A program made the translations under genes and the position numbers. From positions 1 through 53,238 of the forward strand of contig JAZTVX010000027.1 of the NCBI GenBank assembly GCA_045635565.1: DNA of 53,238 bases, read 5' to 3'. How positions within the stretch are numbered: the stretch's first letter is position 1; every line of letters starts with the position of its first letter. Below are positions 32,962-42,002 of the stretch, piece by piece. Below the pieces are notes generated by a model. That model saw nothing but the letters and a program-made list of their open reading frames with translations, ran no database searches and was not told the DNA's origin. Origin of the DNA: RGIG4140 sp045635565 (GTDB lineage: Bacteria > Pseudomonadota > Alphaproteobacteria > CAAHEQ01 > UBA3637).

Positions 32962-33780
32962 TTAAAGACCGTTTGAATTTGAACCGAGTGCATTACTTGT
33001 TACTGATGGGAATGTAGCATCTGTAACAGGTGTACCTAAACCGGAACCTAAACCACTACCACCTGTATTTGTGTTCGTTTGAACATTTGTCGGCGGTGTC
33101 AAGCTGTTAATAGTGGTTGTTGGTGTTGGAGCACTGGTTGGGCCTTCTTGGTATTTAACAATGGTCTTTTCACCGTCACCACTCCATTCACGGAACAACT
33201 TATACAAACCAAAAACAGCCAAACCGATACCACTGATAATCAATGCCCCTTTAAGAACTTTCCACAACAGTGATTCACCTTCTTCTTGTTGGGCTTGAGC
33301 AGCGGCTTGTGCTTCTCGGGCTTGTTCTTGTTCTTTCGGTTGGAATAAGTAGTTTACGCCACCAACTTTGCATAAAACAGCACGTCCGGAAGCATTCAAG
33401 GCCTCAATGGATTCCTTCAATGCTGCAAATTCGACACCATTGATTCCACCATTTTTTTTGGCATATTCTTCCAAAATTTTATACCGTTGTTCACGGGGAA
33501 TGCTCGCACGGGCTTCCGTTTCGGTATTATGAGGTTGTGAACCTGGTTCCATAACAGTCATTCTAGCTTTTTCAACATTAGCCTTATGTGCTTCTAACAC
33601 AACATCGTACGGCGTTGCTTGCCAACCCCGATATTTTCCAGAATGACCGTTGCCTGATTTTTTGCCTTTTGGAGTTTTGTCTTCGCTACCTTTAGCATCT
33701 TTTTGAACTGGGTCCTTGCCACCAACATTAGCAGGTGCAACACCATTCTCTGTTGGTTCTGTCTCTACTGGTTCTACCAT
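32962..33780 (-). CDS. Hypothetical single-pass membrane protein
   Basis: The 272-residue protein is not recognised. A highly charged Lys/Glu/Gly-rich N-terminal region (residues 1-50) is followed by a helical segment with ATPYDVVLEAHKANVEKARM and a coiled, Gln/Ala-rich stretch (EQEQAREAQAAAQAQQEEGE). One membrane helix follows near residues 175-195 (LLWKVLKGALIISGIGLAVFGLYKLF), then a Thr/Asn/Gly/Pro-rich tail. With no signal sequence, a C-tail-out orientation is likely. Strong AAAGGAGG lies before the ATG. Monocistronic, with its own promoter and terminator. Possibly a cell-envelope linker or exported-tail protein; function unknown. Confidence 0.65.
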   Translation of the reverse strand: MVEPVETEPTENGVAPANVGGKDPVQKDAKGSEDKTPKGKKSGNGHSGKYRGWQATPYDVVLEAHKANVEKARMTVMEPGSQPHNTETEARASIPREQRYKILEEYAKKNGGINGVEFAALKESIEALNASGRAVLCKVGGVNYLFQPKEQEQAREAQAAAQAQQEEGESLLWKVLKGALIISGIGLAVFGLYKLFREWSGDGEKTIVKYQEGPTSAPTPTTTINSLTPPTNVQTNTNTGGSGLGSGLGTPVTDATFPSVTSNALGSNSNGL

Positions 33781-33813
33781 ATTTTCCTCCTTTGAAATAT
33801 CATTATTAAAGGT

Positions 33814-33842
33814 ATTATATCACTGTTTGATGAAACATGCAA
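33814..33842 (-). promoter_or_regulatory. Promoter of the bitopic hypothetical gene
   Basis: Minus-strand TTGCAT (33837-33842), a 17-bp spacer and TATAAT (33814-33819). Confidence 0.7.
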
Positions 33843-33896
33843 TAAAAAAATAAACAAAATTGATAAAAAATGATTTGAATTATTTTCGATACTGAA

Positions 33897-36800
33897 TCAA
33901 TTCCATTTCCAAAGCATGCCAAACAAAACTTGATAATCCGGTTTGACATTTGCTTGATGTTCCGGATTCAATCGAACACCACCTTGAGCCTTGAAACGCA
34001 AATTGGGAGATAAGGCATACATGCCGTATATTCCGCTATCCCATTCTCTTTTGGCTGATTTTACGGATGTGTGAATATCATCAAAATAAATGGTATTTGT
34101 ATGGTAATCCCGTCCGTTCGGTAATCGTAATTGTGCTGTTCCCTTTTTTATTCGTAACGGAGAAGATAAAAATGCTCCGAAATAATCATGCTTCGTTACA
34201 TGCCAACGAGCGTCAAAGGCAATGCTTTCACTGTACAATCGTCCTGTTCGCATATATGCGTTTAATTTTTGTGCCGGTGTCAACCCATAATAATAACTGT
34301 TACTTAATTGCAGTTTTTTAAATAAATTTAACGTCGTATTAAATCCGACGTAATATGTTTGAGAAGTCGGTGTATCAAATGCGCCCGTACCTCGCATTCC
34401 CAATAAACTATCTTCTTCATGGAGGGTTCCGCCAATCACTTCAAAACGCAGGTTATTAAATGGTTTGTATGTTAAACTGCCTTGAAAAGATGTGAGCTGA
34501 TCAACATCGTCATCATCTTCCGTTGTTGTGTTGAACAATGCATTTTGACCGGTTGCAAAGCCAAATTTCATATCCCAAAAACGATTGAGTGCGTATGTAT
34601 TTTCAATACCATAGGCATTATCCATTGCTGAAAACGGATTCAATGTTGTTTTATCGAAAAATTCCCCGTCCCCGTACGAAGAATCTTCTGTATAATAAAA
34701 TCGTATTGTGTTATTATTCAAACGCCAAGTCATATCCATTGAGCCGACACCTAATTCGGAATCTTTCTTGACCGCTGTCGAAAAACGAAATGCCAAAGGC
34801 GTATTGGGAACATCAATGTTTTGAACGGTATCAAATTTCATAAAACGATGCAGATGATTTTGGAAAATTTTATAATCACGTTCGTTTTGACGGAACATTG
34901 TTTCAGTCAGTAATGTAAAAGACCGATTGTATTTATCTAAAACAGAAACAGTTTTGGGCGTGTTGTTCAGCATGGTTGCCATTGCTTTTGGGATGGTTAA
35001 AGCAGATTGGCTCAATGAAATCTGATGACCGTCTGCCCGTGATGTGGTTGCCAGTGATAATGTTCCGACCGGTGACATGGCAGCCCCGATATTTAATAAA
35101 CCATGTCCGAATTTTTGTGTGTTGTTTAAATCTGTTGCTGTTTCAAAAAGGAGCGAGGTTACTTGTGCCGGTGTTAAATTCGGATAAGCCCCCATGAGTA
35201 ATGCAACAGCACCACTTACGACAGGAGTTGCCATAGAAGTGCCCGACATTTTCAACAGACCAGTTTCGGTGTTAGCCGTTGATGTAATACCATCGCCGGG
35301 AGCGGCTAAACAATAGCCCGATGCTACGCCACATTGATTTGATGATTTAGCTAATTCTGATGGATTATTCGGGTTAACGGATACAACCACAATCATATTT
35401 TGTGCCAATGCAGGAAAATATAACCCGGCTCCGGATTCAGCACTTGGTTGCGTGTGCGATTCATTTCCGGCTGCAACGACAAAAACGGCTGATTGACGAT
35501 TGGCCAATGCTTGATAGCCATCCATATCATATGCTAAATAGTTAGCATATTTAGAAGGATTGGATAATGCCAGCGTTGCATCATATCCACTGTTTGTTGA
35601 TGTTCCCAAACTGGCATTGATGACTTTAATATTGTTATCCAATAATTTGATGATTGGCTCGCTTAACCCTCCCAATAAATCATATTTGACAGGAACGATT
35701 TTGGCGTTAGGAGCAACCCCGTGCATACCATATGCATTTTTTGAAGCGGCAATAATTCCTGCAACATGTGTGCCATGATTTTTTGTACCAAGTTCAGTAT
35801 TGCTGTTTGGTGTTGTGTCTGTTGCATTCCAAACATAGTTGGCACTATATTGTGAACTCCAAGCGTCATAGGCTGATTTATCCATCTTCCATAAAATGTC
35901 GCTTTCCTTTCCTTTGGCATCAACGAAAGAAACACCTTTCCATAGCGAATTGTACTTCCAACAACTTTTTTTGTTTTTAGATGTGCATGGACCAAAATCA
36001 AAATTATATCCTTGTAACAGATTTTCTTTCAAATCAGAAATCGGATAAATCCCCGAATCGATAATGCCGACTTTAACATTGGATAAAGCATGTGTTGCCG
36101 TAATATTGCCATTGGTTTCCTTTTTTCCGCGATAAATATGGGCATAGGCCTGTGATGCGTTAATTGGATTCAAAAACTGACCGGCATAATATTCATTTGT
36201 TTCAAAAAAAGATGGTTTCAGAGTAATTGTTTCCGAAACGGGTGGTGTTTGTGGGGCCGTGGGAATTGTTGGTTTTGATGGTTCTGATGGTTCTGATGGT
36301 TCTGATGGATTCGTCGGGCGAGAAGGGGGCGTATTGTTCCCCGTATTGTTATTATTGTTTGTTTGATTGTTGTTTATTTCGTTATCGGGTACTATGTTGT
36401 TGCTGTTATCGGTTGTAGATGAGGAAGACGAACCACCGCCACCACCGCCACCACCGGCAGCCACGGCAACAACAGCCCCGACACCTAATGCTCCACCAAC
36501 ACCCCACCACACAGGTGATATATCTTTTAAAACAGATGTCGGTGTTTTTTTGTAAGCCCCGAGTGATGACAAATAGGACTTGAATTGTTTGTCAAAAGCA
36601 ATTTTATCAGCCATGGATATTTGTTGAACACAGGCATGCTGACGGTTTGCTCCATTACTTGCCAAAATCAGGTAACCTTCATAGTCTTTACGTCTAATCG
36701 ACATACAAAGAGGTGTTTGCCCATTTCTGTCCACATAATCCAGTGAACCATGCGTTTGTTTGAAGTGTTTAACGGCTTGTTCATTACGGGCACGCACAAA

Positions 36801-36902
36801 CGAATCCACAACATCATATCCGTTCATATACGATTGAGCGTAAGTTGAAACGTTAAAGATTGAAACGGCTATACAACAAATCAGTGCTTTTTTCCAAGAC
36901 AT
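33897..36902 (-). CDS. Subtilisin-family (S8) autotransporter protease with N-terminal ankyrin unit
   Basis: The start at 36902 has GGGGGAAG upstream and gives a signal peptide (MSWKKALICCIAVSIFNVSTYA). Next is an ankyrin-like unit (VDRNGQTPLCMSIRRKDYEGYLILASNGAN), a hydrophobic segment with a glycine run (near residue 140), a Ser/Asn/Pro linker containing SEP repeats, and an S8 protease domain. The triad is Asp282 (GIIDSGIY), His376 (HGTHVAGI) and Ser556 (GTSMATP). The C-terminal 280 residues are beta-rich and resemble an autotransporter barrel, ending LFGMLWKWN. The product is probably an outer-membrane-anchored or released protease. It is monocistronic. The hydrophobic Gly-rich segment inside the passenger is unusual. 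Confidence 0.9.
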   Translation of the reverse strand: MSWKKALICCIAVSIFNVSTYAQSYMNGYDVVDSFVRARNEQAVKHFKQTHGSLDYVDRNGQTPLCMSIRRKDYEGYLILASNGANRQHACVQQISMADKIAFDKQFKSYLSSLGAYKKTPTSVLKDISPVWWGVGGALGVGAVVAVAAGGGGGGGGSSSSSTTDNSNNIVPDNEINNNQTNNNNNTGNNTPPSRPTNPSEPSEPSEPSKPTIPTAPQTPPVSETITLKPSFFETNEYYAGQFLNPINASQAYAHIYRGKKETNGNITATHALSNVKVGIIDSGIYPISDLKENLLQGYNFDFGPCTSKNKKSCWKYNSLWKGVSFVDAKGKESDILWKMDKSAYDAWSSQYSANYVWNATDTTPNSNTELGTKNHGTHVAGIIAASKNAYGMHGVAPNAKIVPVKYDLLGGLSEPIIKLLDNNIKVINASLGTSTNSGYDATLALSNPSKYANYLAYDMDGYQALANRQSAVFVVAAGNESHTQPSAESGAGLYFPALAQNMIVVVSVNPNNPSELAKSSNQCGVASGYCLAAPGDGITSTANTETGLLKMSGTSMATPVVSGAVALLMGAYPNLTPAQVTSLLFETATDLNNTQKFGHGLLNIGAAMSPVGTLSLATTSRADGHQISLSQSALTIPKAMATMLNNTPKTVSVLDKYNRSFTLLTETMFRQNERDYKIFQNHLHRFMKFDTVQNIDVPNTPLAFRFSTAVKKDSELGVGSMDMTWRLNNNTIRFYYTEDSSYGDGEFFDKTTLNPFSAMDNAYGIENTYALNRFWDMKFGFATGQNALFNTTTEDDDDVDQLTSFQGSLTYKPFNNLRFEVIGGTLHEEDSLLGMRGTGAFDTPTSQTYYVGFNTTLNLFKKLQLSNSYYYGLTPAQKLNAYMRTGRLYSESIAFDARWHVTKHDYFGAFLSSPLRIKKGTAQLRLPNGRDYHTNTIYFDDIHTSVKSAKREWDSGIYGMYALSPNLRFKAQGGVRLNPEHQANVKPDYQVLFGMLWKWN
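36271..36308 (-). repeat. 9-bp tandem repeat in the protease linker
   Basis: About four copies of a 9-bp unit (GGTTCTGAT on the plus strand), encoding repeated Ser-Glu-Pro. Copy-number changes keep the frame and would alter linker length. Confidence 0.8.
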
Positions 36903-36929
36903 TATCTTCCCCCGATACATTATTGTTTT

Positions 36930-36958
36930 ATTCTAACAGCAAAATAGACAAAAGACAA
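36930..36958 (-). promoter_or_regulatory. Promoter of the S8 autotransporter gene
   Basis: Minus-strand TTGTCT (36953-36958), a 17-bp spacer and TAGAAT (36930-36935). Confidence 0.6.
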
Positions 36959-36987
36959 GTCATATTCATTTATATGGATAAATTATT

Positions 36988-37016
36988 TTGACAAAGGGTA
37001 ATCATTTTGTTATGCT
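36988..37016 (+). promoter_or_regulatory. Promoter of rlmB
   Basis: TTGACA (36988-36993), a 17-bp spacer and TATGCT (37011-37016), divergent from the protease promoter. Confidence 0.75.
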
Positions 37017-37045
37017 AACATAAATGATTTTAAAGGGAGTAACAC

Positions 37046-37822
37046 ATGGCTTTGACACAAAAAAAACGACATCAGTCAACATCTCATACTAAAAATGTAA
37101 CCGGTTTAATTTTATTGTACGGCAGGCATCCCGTGACATTAGCATTGACAAATCCTCGTCGTAAAATTAAAGAATTATTGATGGTGAAAGGTGCGTTGGA
37201 TGGTGTGCGTATTCCTAATGATATTCCTGTGCGGATTGTTTCTCGGGAACAGTTGGATTCATTGGTTGGTAAAGATGCTGTCCATCAAGGAGTTGTTGCT
37301 AAATGTTGTTCATTGGAAGCCTATACGATTGAAGATTTAATTAACGAAACGCAGTTGGATAAAAAAACGCTTGTTGTTGTTTTAGATCAGGTAAGTGATC
37401 CTCATAATATCGGGGCTATTTTGCGTTCAGCGACGGCCTTTTTTGCGAAAGCCGTTATTGTTCCCGAAACAGGCACTCCCGAAGAAACCGGTGTTTTGGC
37501 AAAATCAGCCAGTGGAGCATTGGAATTGACACCATATATTCGGGTATCTAATTTGGCACGATCTTTAGATTTGTTGAAAAAAAATGGTTTTTGGTGTATC
37601 GGATTAGACGGATACGCTTCCCATTCGATTTATGAAACAAAACTGCCTGATAAATGTGTCATTGTTATGGGTTCGGAAGGCGATGGCTTGCGTCGTTTAA
37701 CGGCTGAAAAGTGTGATGATACGGTTAAATTGCCTATGGATACGCGTGTCGAAAGTTTAAATGTATCAAATGCATGTGCTGTTACATTATATGAATGGAA
37801 CAGACAGCATTTAAGTCAATAG
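37046..37822 (+). CDS. rlmB: 23S rRNA (guanosine-2'-O-)-methyltransferase RlmB/TrmH family
   Basis: The protein has 258 residues. The N-terminal substrate-binding domain (YGRHPVTLAL, HQGVVAKC) is followed by a SPOUT methyltransferase domain with all three knot motifs: LDQVSDPHNIGAILRSATAF, VIVMGSEGDGLRR and LPMDTRVESLNVSNACAV. These are the TrmH-family SAM-binding and catalytic Arg/Asn motifs. RlmB methylates the ribose of a conserved guanosine in the peptidyl-transferase region of 23S rRNA; a related SpoU target cannot be excluded. AAAGGGAG precedes the ATG. Confidence 0.93.
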   Translation: MALTQKKRHQSTSHTKNVTGLILLYGRHPVTLALTNPRRKIKELLMVKGALDGVRIPNDIPVRIVSREQLDSLVGKDAVHQGVVAKCCSLEAYTIEDLINETQLDKKTLVVVLDQVSDPHNIGAILRSATAFFAKAVIVPETGTPEETGVLAKSASGALELTPYIRVSNLARSLDLLKKNGFWCIGLDGYASHSIYETKLPDKCVIVMGSEGDGLRRLTAEKCDDTVKLPMDTRVESLNVSNACAVTLYEWNRQHLSQ

Positions 37823-37953
37823 TTGGTTTTTTAGACATGTGAAATTATGTATTTATTATTTTAAATCTTGCTGTTTATCATTGATGGCGATATAGCGATG
37901 TTGTCGGTAATGGTATTTTATGTTTTCATGTAATTGATATTTTAAAATACGGC

Positions 37954-37982
37954 TTGAAATATGATAAGAATTTTGATATAAA
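37954..37982 (+). promoter_or_regulatory. Promoter of cysDN
   Basis: TTGAAA (37954-37959), a 17-bp spacer and TATAAA (37977-37982), about 30 bases before the GTG start. Confidence 0.7.
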
Positions 37983-38011
37983 CGCATAAATATACATATC
38001 AGAGGGTTCCC

Positions 38012-38866
38012 GTGAAACATTTGCAAATATTAGAACATGAAGCGATTGACTTAATACGAACGGTTTGTTTTTCAAACGCAACGGATAAAATATGTTGTTT
38101 TTATTCGATTGGGAAAGACAGTTCCGTTTTGTGGCATTTATTTAAAAAAGCATTTTATCCATTACCCGTTCCGATAACTTTTTTACATATTGATACCGGT
38201 TATAAATTTAAGGAAATGTATTATTTTCGGGATAAAGTTTCTCATGATATGAAGTTGGAAGTTTATAAGCATTCGGCTTGTTTAAATCCGTTTCGTGATG
38301 GTTCTCGTTATACAGATGTGATGAAGACGGAGGCGTTAAAACAAGCGTTAAATTTATATGGTTTTAAGATAGCGTTTGGTGGTTCTCGCCGTGATGAAGA
38401 AAAAAGTCGGTCCAAGGAACGTATGGTATCTATTCGTAACAGTTATTCAAAGTGGGATCCACGTAATCAAAATCCTGAAATTCCACCGTTTTTTAATTCT
38501 TTTGTGACGGAAGAAACATCATTGCGTGTTTTCCCGTTATCGAATTGGACGGAGTTGGATATATGGCAATATATTAAGCAGGAAAATATAGATGTTGTTC
38601 CGATATATTTCGCACATCAAAGACGTGTTGAAAGTCGTCAAAATATGTTGTTTGCGACCGAAAATGATACCGGCGACATGAAAACGGTTCGATTTAGGAC
38701 GTTAGGGTGTTATCCGTTGACAGGAGCGATTGAATCAACGGCGACAACAATTGATGAAATTATTCAGGAAATTAAAACAACGAACTATACGGAACGAATT
38801 ACCCGTGCGATAGATTATGATGTTGAAGGTTCAATGGAATTGAAAAAGAAAGACGGGTACTTTTAA
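38012..38866 (+). CDS. cysD: Sulfate adenylyltransferase subunit 2
   Basis: The 284-residue PP-loop ATP pyrophosphatase has the signature FYSIGKDSSVLWHL, followed by FLHIDTGYKFKEMY, GGSRRDEEKSRSKERM and the C-terminal FRTLGCYPLTGAIES segment of CysD. With CysN it makes adenosine-5'-phosphosulfate (APS) from sulfate and ATP, driven by GTP hydrolysis. The start is GTG, supported by AGAGGG six bases upstream. Its stop shares one base with the cysN ATG (TAATG), so the subunits are translated together. Confidence 0.96.
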   Translation: MKHLQILEHEAIDLIRTVCFSNATDKICCFYSIGKDSSVLWHLFKKAFYPLPVPITFLHIDTGYKFKEMYYFRDKVSHDMKLEVYKHSACLNPFRDGSRYTDVMKTEALKQALNLYGFKIAFGGSRRDEEKSRSKERMVSIRNSYSKWDPRNQNPEIPPFFNSFVTEETSLRVFPLSNWTELDIWQYIKQENIDVVPIYFAHQRRVESRQNMLFATENDTGDMKTVRFRTLGCYPLTGAIESTATTIDEIIQEIKTTNYTERITRAIDYDVEGSMELKKKDGYF

Positions 38867-40140
38867 TGGATAATGTTTTTAATTTTATTTGCTGTGGTAG
38901 TGTTGATGACGGTAAATCAACGTTAATCGGTCGCTTGTTGGTTGAAACAAACAGTGTTAAAAAAGACCAATTGGATGATGCGTTAAGGGCATCTTTACGT
39001 AATGGTTCAAATACGATTGAATTAAGTATGTTGTTGGACGGATTATTGGCCGAGCGTGAACAACAGATTACGATTGATATTGCTCATCGATATTTTGACT
39101 ATCAAAATATTCGTTTCCATATTCTTGATTGTCCCGGACATAAACAATACACAAAGAATATGGCTATCGGGGCAGCCTGTACTGATACGGCGTTGCTTGT
39201 GATTGATGCTATGAAAGGAATATCGGAACAAACACGCCAACATATGGCTATTTGCAAATTATTTCATTTGAAAAATATTTGTTGTTGCTTAACGAAAATC
39301 GATTTAATTCCCGAAGATAAACAAAATATCGTTATTGCAAAATTATCAAAAGAATTAAGTGAATTTCAAGCATCTTTTGACTGTTTTGATATTATCCCGA
39401 TAAGTGCCGTTACGGGGTACAATATTGATAAAGTGTTGTCCAAAATCATATCGTATGCGAAAGGTTTTTCTCACGGTTCAAGCCAATGTAAAATTTTGCA
39501 TATGCATGGTGTCAGATTTCATCAGGGAAAACGATATTACTACGCTTTACCGATGACCGGTTGTTTGCCACTTCAGGGAGAACGGTATCTGGTGTATTCG
39601 GATAAATCGAATAAACAAATGACGGCAACAATTGATTCAGTTGTCGGGTATGCGTGTTTTCAAATTAAGGAAGATATTGATATTCAGCAAGGTGATGTTT
39701 TATCCCTTCAACCGTTAATTGCAACACAATCATTACATCATCAGACAATTTGGTTTGATACGCCGACGTCGGATTTATTGATAAAGCATGGGACAAGAAC
39801 GGTTCGCATCATGTCACATACACCAACAATAATTCAAACAGATAAAGAACTGTTTGTTTCTAATGTCAGTGATGTGAAAGAAAATGCTTTGGGAATTATC
39901 ATTGATGCACAAACAAAAAGAACAATCGGGTGTGCTGTTTTTGAACAAAATACACAGTTTCAAACGGAACAATCTCTTGGTCAAATATTGTGGCGGAATG
40001 ATAAGCAACCACTCAATACTATTGTGTTTAATGAAGATTTGATAAAACAGGTGGGATATGGTACAATTTTGACACTTGCTCATGCTATTATGAAGCAAGG
40101 ATATCATGTGAAATTGATGATGGATAATCCGATAGATTAG
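38866..40140 (+). CDS. cysN: Sulfate adenylyltransferase subunit 1 (GTPase)
   Basis: The 424-residue EF-Tu-like GTPase has the P-loop GSVDDGKSTLIGRLL, ITIDIAHRYF, G3 DCPGHKQYTKNM and G4-like TKID, followed by two beta-barrel domains. It lacks a fused CysC (APS kinase) domain, and no cysC or cysH is visible nearby. It drives APS formation by CysD. The gene ends four bases into the convergent arylsulfotransferase gene; the stops share TTAG. Confidence 0.95.
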   Translation: MDNVFNFICCGSVDDGKSTLIGRLLVETNSVKKDQLDDALRASLRNGSNTIELSMLLDGLLAEREQQITIDIAHRYFDYQNIRFHILDCPGHKQYTKNMAIGAACTDTALLVIDAMKGISEQTRQHMAICKLFHLKNICCCLTKIDLIPEDKQNIVIAKLSKELSEFQASFDCFDIIPISAVTGYNIDKVLSKIISYAKGFSHGSSQCKILHMHGVRFHQGKRYYYALPMTGCLPLQGERYLVYSDKSNKQMTATIDSVVGYACFQIKEDIDIQQGDVLSLQPLIATQSLHHQTIWFDTPTSDLLIKHGTRTVRIMSHTPTIIQTDKELFVSNVSDVKENALGIIIDAQTKRTIGCAVFEQNTQFQTEQSLGQILWRNDKQPLNTIVFNEDLIKQVGYGTILTLAHAIMKQGYHVKLMMDNPID

Positions 40141-41573
40141 TTTAATTTATCAACGTAATAAGACCGATAAGAAAAGTACGGTGATTTTGTTTTTAATTGA
40201 TATAAAACATCAAACTTATTATTCAATCGTTTAGCAAAGCATTGTGTGGAACTGCCACAACCAACAAGCATACCTCCGTTCGGCATAGTGTGCGATGAAC
40301 CCATATAGGCGATATCTTCATTAACGGGGATTTCTTTGAACGCCAAAATTTGTTTTTGTTTTTCATCTAGTTGAAGTTGTAAAATACGACTGGCATGGAA
40401 TAATGCTTTTCGTTGAGGTGTCGGCATTTGCCCAATCCCATTATCAAACATCATTAACCAGTTGTTATGAAGCATTTGAACATCATGTTGTCTAATAAAA
40501 ACATGTTCTTTTTTTAAGGAAAAATCGGAATTATTTCCGCCTAAATGCCAGAGGACTTGACCTGTTTTACGATGAATTTTAAGTATGTAATCACCTGATG
40601 CGGATGATACAATAAGATGATTGTCTTTTGGGTCAATAAAGACACTGTTAATATGAATATAATCGGGCACATTGTGTCCGACACATCGTTCAAAACAAGA
40701 TGAAAATGTTTTTAAATAGTCATCAGACATCCATTCAAAAATCACATTGCCGTTTTTTTGTTCTTGTATAATGACACTCACATAGGAAACTGTTTTATTA
40801 TATATCGGAATAAAACTTTTTTTCAGATAGTATCCCAATACAATATAATGATTATCATCAATGTAAACAAATTCATGTTCATCGGCCGGCATTTGTGGAT
40901 GGCGATGTGTCGGTAAAACTTGTATTTCATCAATAACATCAAATTTTTCATTCATCAGCAGATGTTTCCCTCGTATAAAAGAAGATGAAAGGCGGTCTGT
41001 TTGAATATGCATGCTGTAACGAACTTTATTTTTTAAGCGATGTTGTTGTAAGTGAAAAGTGCTCATATCGATTTGTTCATTTCCCCGATACCAAACAAGT
41101 TCACCATTTGTTTTTAGAATCATTGCATAAGAGGGATTTAATAATTTTAGACCGTGCAAAGATGTCAGAATATAACCATTGTCCGAGTGTTTTTGATGCT
41201 GTTCTGCCCATACTATGGGAAAATCATATGGTAATGTGTATAAATGAAATGTTTGTTGATTGTTTTTTGTTTTGATTGTGATGGGAATATAAGTATCTTT
41301 TGTTAATTGTGGTATGGTAATATATTTTGTCTGATCTTCTATTTGAATGCGTGTCGGGTATAATGTATTCATTGTTAGTGCGTATAAACGATTATCAACT
41401 AATCGAACGGTGTATCCGTTTACCTTTATCTTGTGTGGATCGATGTGTTGAACCCGAAAAATAAGAGGTTGGTTTTCTTTGTTGATTAAAGTTAGTAGGT
41501 TAAATGTTATATAACCGACAAAAAAGAAAACGAAAACACCTATCAGAAAACGGATGAATGTCATATTTTTCAT
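40137..41573 (-). CDS. Arylsulfotransferase (ASST)-family protein
   Basis: The 478-residue protein starts at 41573 (AAGAAGGG upstream; an in-frame TTG seven codons earlier is less likely). An N-terminal membrane anchor (residues 5-28) leads into a beta-propeller-type arylsulfotransferase domain: HRHPQMPADEHEFVYID, HINSVFIDPKDNHLIVSSASGDYILKI, TGQVLWHLGGNNSDF and FIRQHDVQMLHNN..MFDNG. These match the Arylsulfotran families, which move sulfate groups from aryl sulfates to phenolic acceptors. The catalytic His cannot be assigned without alignment. Its tail-to-tail overlap with cysN suggests a sulfur-related link, though bacterial ASSTs do not use PAPS. Confidence 0.82.
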   Translation of the reverse strand: MKNMTFIRFLIGVFVFFFVGYITFNLLTLINKENQPLIFRVQHIDPHKIKVNGYTVRLVDNRLYALTMNTLYPTRIQIEDQTKYITIPQLTKDTYIPITIKTKNNQQTFHLYTLPYDFPIVWAEQHQKHSDNGYILTSLHGLKLLNPSYAMILKTNGELVWYRGNEQIDMSTFHLQQHRLKNKVRYSMHIQTDRLSSSFIRGKHLLMNEKFDVIDEIQVLPTHRHPQMPADEHEFVYIDDNHYIVLGYYLKKSFIPIYNKTVSYVSVIIQEQKNGNVIFEWMSDDYLKTFSSCFERCVGHNVPDYIHINSVFIDPKDNHLIVSSASGDYILKIHRKTGQVLWHLGGNNSDFSLKKEHVFIRQHDVQMLHNNWLMMFDNGIGQMPTPQRKALFHASRILQLQLDEKQKQILAFKEIPVNEDIAYMGSSHTMPNGGMLVGCGSSTQCFAKRLNNKFDVLYQLKTKSPYFSYRSYYVDKLN

Positions 41574-41671
41574 ATTGAACCCTTCTTTATGCAACGTGTA
41601 TAATACATGAATTTATTAAAAGATGAAAGTAAAAAAAGACCAGGCAGTTATATTTTATTCAGATATAAAAA

Positions 41672-41703
41672 AACTCCCTCTCATAAAAACAGAAAAGGGA
41701 GTT
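41672..41703 (-). terminator. Terminator of rpsU
   Basis: An 8-bp stem AACTCCCT / AGGGAGTT with a 16-base loop, followed on the minus strand by seven T. Confidence 0.7.
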
Positions 41704-41723
41704 GATAGTTAAAGCAGTGAGGC

Positions 41724-41939
41724 TTAATATCCTTCAATACTAAAACGTTTACGACGCATTTTACGTGAACGACGGATGCATTCTGTTGCTTTACGAGCCT
41801 TCTTTTCAGATGGTTTTTCGTAGTAACGACGCAATTTCATTTCACGGAAACTACCTTCACGTTGCATTTTTTTCTTTAAAACACGCAAAGCTTGTTCAAC
41901 ATTATTGTCGTGGACAACGATTGTAACTATGGTACTCAC
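41724..41939 (-). CDS. rpsU: 30S ribosomal protein S21
   Basis: The 71-residue basic protein has the S21 signature VHDNNVEQALRVLKKKMQREG followed by LRRYYEKPSEKKARK and a basic tail, all typical of alphaproteobacterial S21. It binds near the anti-Shine-Dalgarno end of 16S rRNA. The start is GTG at 41939, just after GGAAGAGAG; no ATG is available. A TATAAT -10 box lies at 41963-41968 on the minus strand, without a good -35 box. Confidence 0.95.
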   Translation of the reverse strand: MSTIVTIVVHDNNVEQALRVLKKKMQREGSFREMKLRRYYEKPSEKKARKATECIRRSRKMRRKRFSIEGY

Positions 41940-42002
41940 CTCTCTTCCAAACTTAAATTGGCATTATACTAACAGAAAGTTTTTCAAAAATCAATATTTT
42001 TT

